Source: Phycisphaerales bacterium
Lineage (GTDB): Bacteria; Planctomycetota; Phycisphaerae; Phycisphaerales; UBA1924
NCBI GenBank assembly: GCA_905339235.1
Contig: CAJPFG010000025.1
Coordinates: 90,315-154,314, forward strand
DNA length: 64,000 nucleotides
Direction: 5' to 3'
The position numbers and the translations under genes are program-made. Below, piece after piece: positions 61,896-64,000 of this stretch. Under the pieces are notes generated by a model that saw nothing but the letters and a program-made list of their open reading frames with translations, was not told the DNA's origin and searched no databases. Position 1 is the stretch's first letter, and each line of letters opens with the position of its first letter.

Positions 61896-63407
61896 ATGGC
61901 CGACGAAGTCGAACTCAAGCTCGCCCTCCCGGAATCCGCCCAGCGCGCGTTCCAGCGACTGCCGTTGCTCAAGCATGCCGTCTCCCGCAAGACCGAGCGG
62001 CTGATCAACCTCTACTACGACACGCCGGACCTGGACCTCCACAAACGCGGCATCGCCCTGCGCCTGCGCCGCCAGGGCCACCGCTGGCTGCAGACCGTCA
62101 AATGTGCCGGCCGTTCCGCCGCAGGTCTCACCACCCGGCCCGAATGGGAAACCCCCTACGGCGGCGATTTCGATTTCTCGGTCGTCGATGCGGTAGCCGT
62201 GCGCGCCTGGCTCGAACGCCGCAAGATCCGCACACGGATCGCCCCTCTCTTCGAAACCAATTTCCTGCGCACCACCTGGCGCTTCGAGCCCCGGCCCGGC
62301 GTCGCGCTGCTGCTGGCCTTCGACCGGGGCTGGATCGCCGCCGCCGGCCGTCACGAAGCCATCTCCGAACTGGAGATCGAGATCGCCGCCGGCAGCACGG
62401 ACGCCCTCTTCGATCTCGCCGGCCGGATCGCCGAGCACATTCCCCTGGCGCCGGCCCTGCTGTCCAAGGCCGAGCGGGGCTACCGGGTTTTCCGCAACGA
62501 GCAGTCGGCACCGGTTAAGGCCGCGGCCGTTCCCCTGACCGGCAGGATGGCGCCGCTGGAGGCGTTCCGCCGGATCGCCTTCTCCTGCCTCGAACACCTG
62601 CAGCAGAACCACGAGGGGGGAGCCGGCAGCAGCGATCCGGAATACATCCACCAGATGCGCGTCGCCATGCGCCGCCTGCGGGCCGCGATGCGCCTGTTCC
62701 GGCCGCTGCTGCCCGCCGCATTCAACGACGCCCTGCTACCGCCGATGCGCGAGCAGATGACGGTCCTCGGCCACACCCGCGACATGGACGTGCTGCTGGC
62801 CGAAATCGCCGCGCCGGTGCTGGGCTCCCTTGCCGGCGAACCCCGACTCGCCGCCCTCGTCGGCCTGGTCACCGAACAACGGCACCGCCAACGCCACCTG
62901 GCCACCCAGGCCTTGCGCTCGCCCCGTTTCGGACGGCTCATGCTGCTGGCGACCGACCTGCTGCATCGCCCGCCCTTCCACCCCGCGCCGCCCGACCTGG
63001 AAGGTAGCTTGGCCGCCTTTGCCGATGGCCGCATCCGGCGGCTGCGGCGCAATGTCCTGCGTCTGTCCGCTGACGCCACCGTCGACGACCCAGCTTCCCT
63101 CCATGCCCTGCGCATCGGCATCAAGCGCCTGCGCTACGCCCTGGAATTCTTCGCGCCCCTCTCGCGCAGCAAGGCAGTCGGTCGCGAAGTCGCCAAGCTG
63201 GCGCGACTGCAGGACACGCTGGGGCAGATCAACGACCTTGCCAACGCGGGCCGCCTGCTCATGGCATGCGCCGGGGAGGACAGCCGTCTCCGCGAGGCCG
63301 TCACCCTGATCGGCGGCTGGCATGGTCCGCGTTATGCCGGCCTGCTCGCCGCCGTGCCGGCCGGACTCAGGCAGTTGCGGGCCATCCGGCTACCGCGTCT
63401 TCTGTAA
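61896..63407 (+). CDS. CYTH and CHAD domain protein
   Basis: A 503-residue protein. The CYTH domain (about 1-205) starts with 'EVELKLALPESA' (ExExK motif) and has 'YYDTPDLDLHKRGIALRLRR'; it is a triphosphate tunnel fold, often a triphosphatase. The CHAD domain (about 215-500) has 'YIHQMRVAMRRLRAAMRLFR' and 'LHALRIGIKRLRYALEFFAP', the His/Arg repeats that bind polyphosphate. TACCCT lies 7 bp before the ATG. The wording of this protein and the next gene resembles betaproteobacterial homologues rather than the preceding planctomycete genes. Confidence 0.9.
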   Translation: MADEVELKLALPESAQRAFQRLPLLKHAVSRKTERLINLYYDTPDLDLHKRGIALRLRRQGHRWLQTVKCAGRSAAGLTTRPEWETPYGGDFDFSVVDAVAVRAWLERRKIRTRIAPLFETNFLRTTWRFEPRPGVALLLAFDRGWIAAAGRHEAISELEIEIAAGSTDALFDLAGRIAEHIPLAPALLSKAERGYRVFRNEQSAPVKAAAVPLTGRMAPLEAFRRIAFSCLEHLQQNHEGGAGSSDPEYIHQMRVAMRRLRAAMRLFRPLLPAAFNDALLPPMREQMTVLGHTRDMDVLLAEIAAPVLGSLAGEPRLAALVGLVTEQRHRQRHLATQALRSPRFGRLMLLATDLLHRPPFHPAPPDLEGSLAAFADGRIRRLRRNVLRLSADATVDDPASLHALRIGIKRLRYALEFFAPLSRSKAVGREVAKLARLQDTLGQINDLANAGRLLMACAGEDSRLREAVTLIGGWHGPRYAGLLAAVPAGLRQLRAIRLPRLL

Positions 63408-63463
63408 CCGTCCGGTAACCGGGAGCCCCCATCATGCCGCGTCCCCAGACCACGGAGAAGACC

Positions 63464-63925
63464 ATGGACCTGATCCTCTGGCGCCACGCGGAGGCCGAGG
63501 AAGCGACGGCCAAGCTGCCCGACGCCAAGCGGCGCCTGACGGCCCGCGGCGAAAAGCAGGCGCGGCAGATGGCGCATTGGCTGCGACAACACCTGCCCAG
63601 GAAGCTGCGCATCCTGGTCAGCCCGGCCGAGCGCACCCAGATGACCGCCCACGCGCTGGGCATGCCCTTCGAGGTGGAGCGCAAAATCGGTATCGGCGCC
63701 GACGCCGCGGATGCCTTGGCCGCCGCCGGCTGGCCCGACCATGGCGGCGCCGTGCTGCTGGTCGGCCACCAGCCGACGCTGGGGCGCATCGCGGCCCTGC
63801 TGCTGTCGGGCCAGGAGGCCGACTGGACCGTCAAGAAGGGCGGACTCTGGTGGTTCTCCAACCGGGTCCGGGGGGATGAAACGCAAACCGTGCTGCGGGG
63901 AGTGGTCGGGCCGGATCTACTTTAA
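63464..63925 (+). CDS. SixA-like phosphohistidine phosphatase
   Basis: A 153-residue histidine-phosphatase superfamily protein. 'MDLILWRHAEAEEATAKLPD' carries the catalytic RHAE, and a second His lies in 'VLLVGHQPTLGRIAALLLSG'. In E. coli SixA removes phosphate from phosphohistidine. GGAG lies about 7 bp before the ATG at 63464, so this start is preferred to one 30 bp upstream. SixA next to a CYTH-CHAD protein is a common betaproteobacterial arrangement, from memory. Confidence 0.9.
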   Translation: MDLILWRHAEAEEATAKLPDAKRRLTARGEKQARQMAHWLRQHLPRKLRILVSPAERTQMTAHALGMPFEVERKIGIGADAADALAAAGWPDHGGAVLLVGHQPTLGRIAALLLSGQEADWTVKKGGLWWFSNRVRGDETQTVLRGVVGPDLL

Positions 63926-64000
63926 GGCTCACGCCAGCCAGCGGGATAGGGCACATTGGCAAGCACCGCCCCCGCGAGCAAGGGCATCTGCCCGATGTTT
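63922..64000 (-). CDS. Partial convergent gene, C-terminus only
   Basis: On the minus strand a frame open from the window edge ends in TAA at 63922-63924, with the last residues 'GQMPLLAGAVLANVPYPAGW' followed by REP. Its stop overlaps the SixA stop by three bases. Only about 25 residues are visible; I do not recognise the family. Confidence 0.45.
   Translation of the reverse strand, partial: NIGQMPLLAGAVLANVPYPAGWREP

Overview
The window is a GC-rich bacterial chromosome segment that most resembles a planctomycete of the Phycisphaerales. The evidence is content rather than a marker gene. Five secreted proteins share a C-terminal dockerin-like module (two Asp/Asn-rich loops, 'NGFDIE' motifs, usually a final Cys). 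Two others end in a PEP-CTERM-like tail (short hydrophobic stretch plus RRRR). Several membrane proteins carry the short zinc ribbons common in planctomycetes. I found no rRNA, tRNA, CRISPR array, insertion sequence or integrase. Genes lie on both strands in short operons.

Layout. 0-9 kb: tail of a lipid A-type acyltransferase, a lone receiver protein, a first dockerin protein, an FmdB-like protein without its cysteines, an O-antigen ligase-like protein, a Met/Gln/Lys-rich coiled-coil membrane protein, an orphan solute-binding protein and an HD-GYP protein. 9-16 kb: a 12-repeat kelch-like dockerin protein, tmk, a five-heme cytochrome with a dockerin tail and a striking AT-rich palindrome upstream, a DUF4190-like protein and a cysteine desulfurase. 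16-31 kb: a membrane-anchored helix-turn-helix protein, a candidate small RNA, a methyltransferase-like protein with a signal peptide, a zinc-ribbon membrane protein pair, a hydrolase-SnoaL-like fusion, a PA0069-type radical SAM protein, an M48 protease, a histidine kinase, a secreted beta-propeller protein, a PEP-CTERM-like protein and two tiny lipoproteins.

31-41 kb: an isolated nuoF, a tail-fibre-like secreted protein, then a four-gene cluster (35.5-40.6 kb) of signal-less proteins: LysM plus peptidoglycan-binding, OmpA-like plus peptidoglycan-binding, and two unrecognised proteins. Its first two genes are separated by a 19-unit minisatellite. I consider this the best candidate for a poorly described system, perhaps an accessory module of a contractile injection or type VI-like apparatus. 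41-62 kb: two YkgJ-type Cys-cluster proteins, recA, an entericidin-like peptide, a TauE/DUF1634 pair, two very large secreted dockerin proteins flanking a DUF4143 ATPase, glycyl-tRNA synthetase, a methyltransferase, a CHRD protein and a MacAB-like efflux operon.

The last about 2.1 kb (CYTH-CHAD protein, SixA-like phosphatase, start of a convergent gene) read like a betaproteobacterium. They may be transferred DNA or an assembly joint near 61.85 kb.

Regulation. Many starts lack a Shine-Dalgarno sequence and instead have a -10-like TAnnnT hexamer 6-13 bp upstream, suggesting leaderless or near-leaderless transcripts. The clearest case is the promoter at 46645-46672. Other genes have normal AGGAG sites, so both modes seem to coexist. 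All family calls come from motif recognition by eye; no database search was run.
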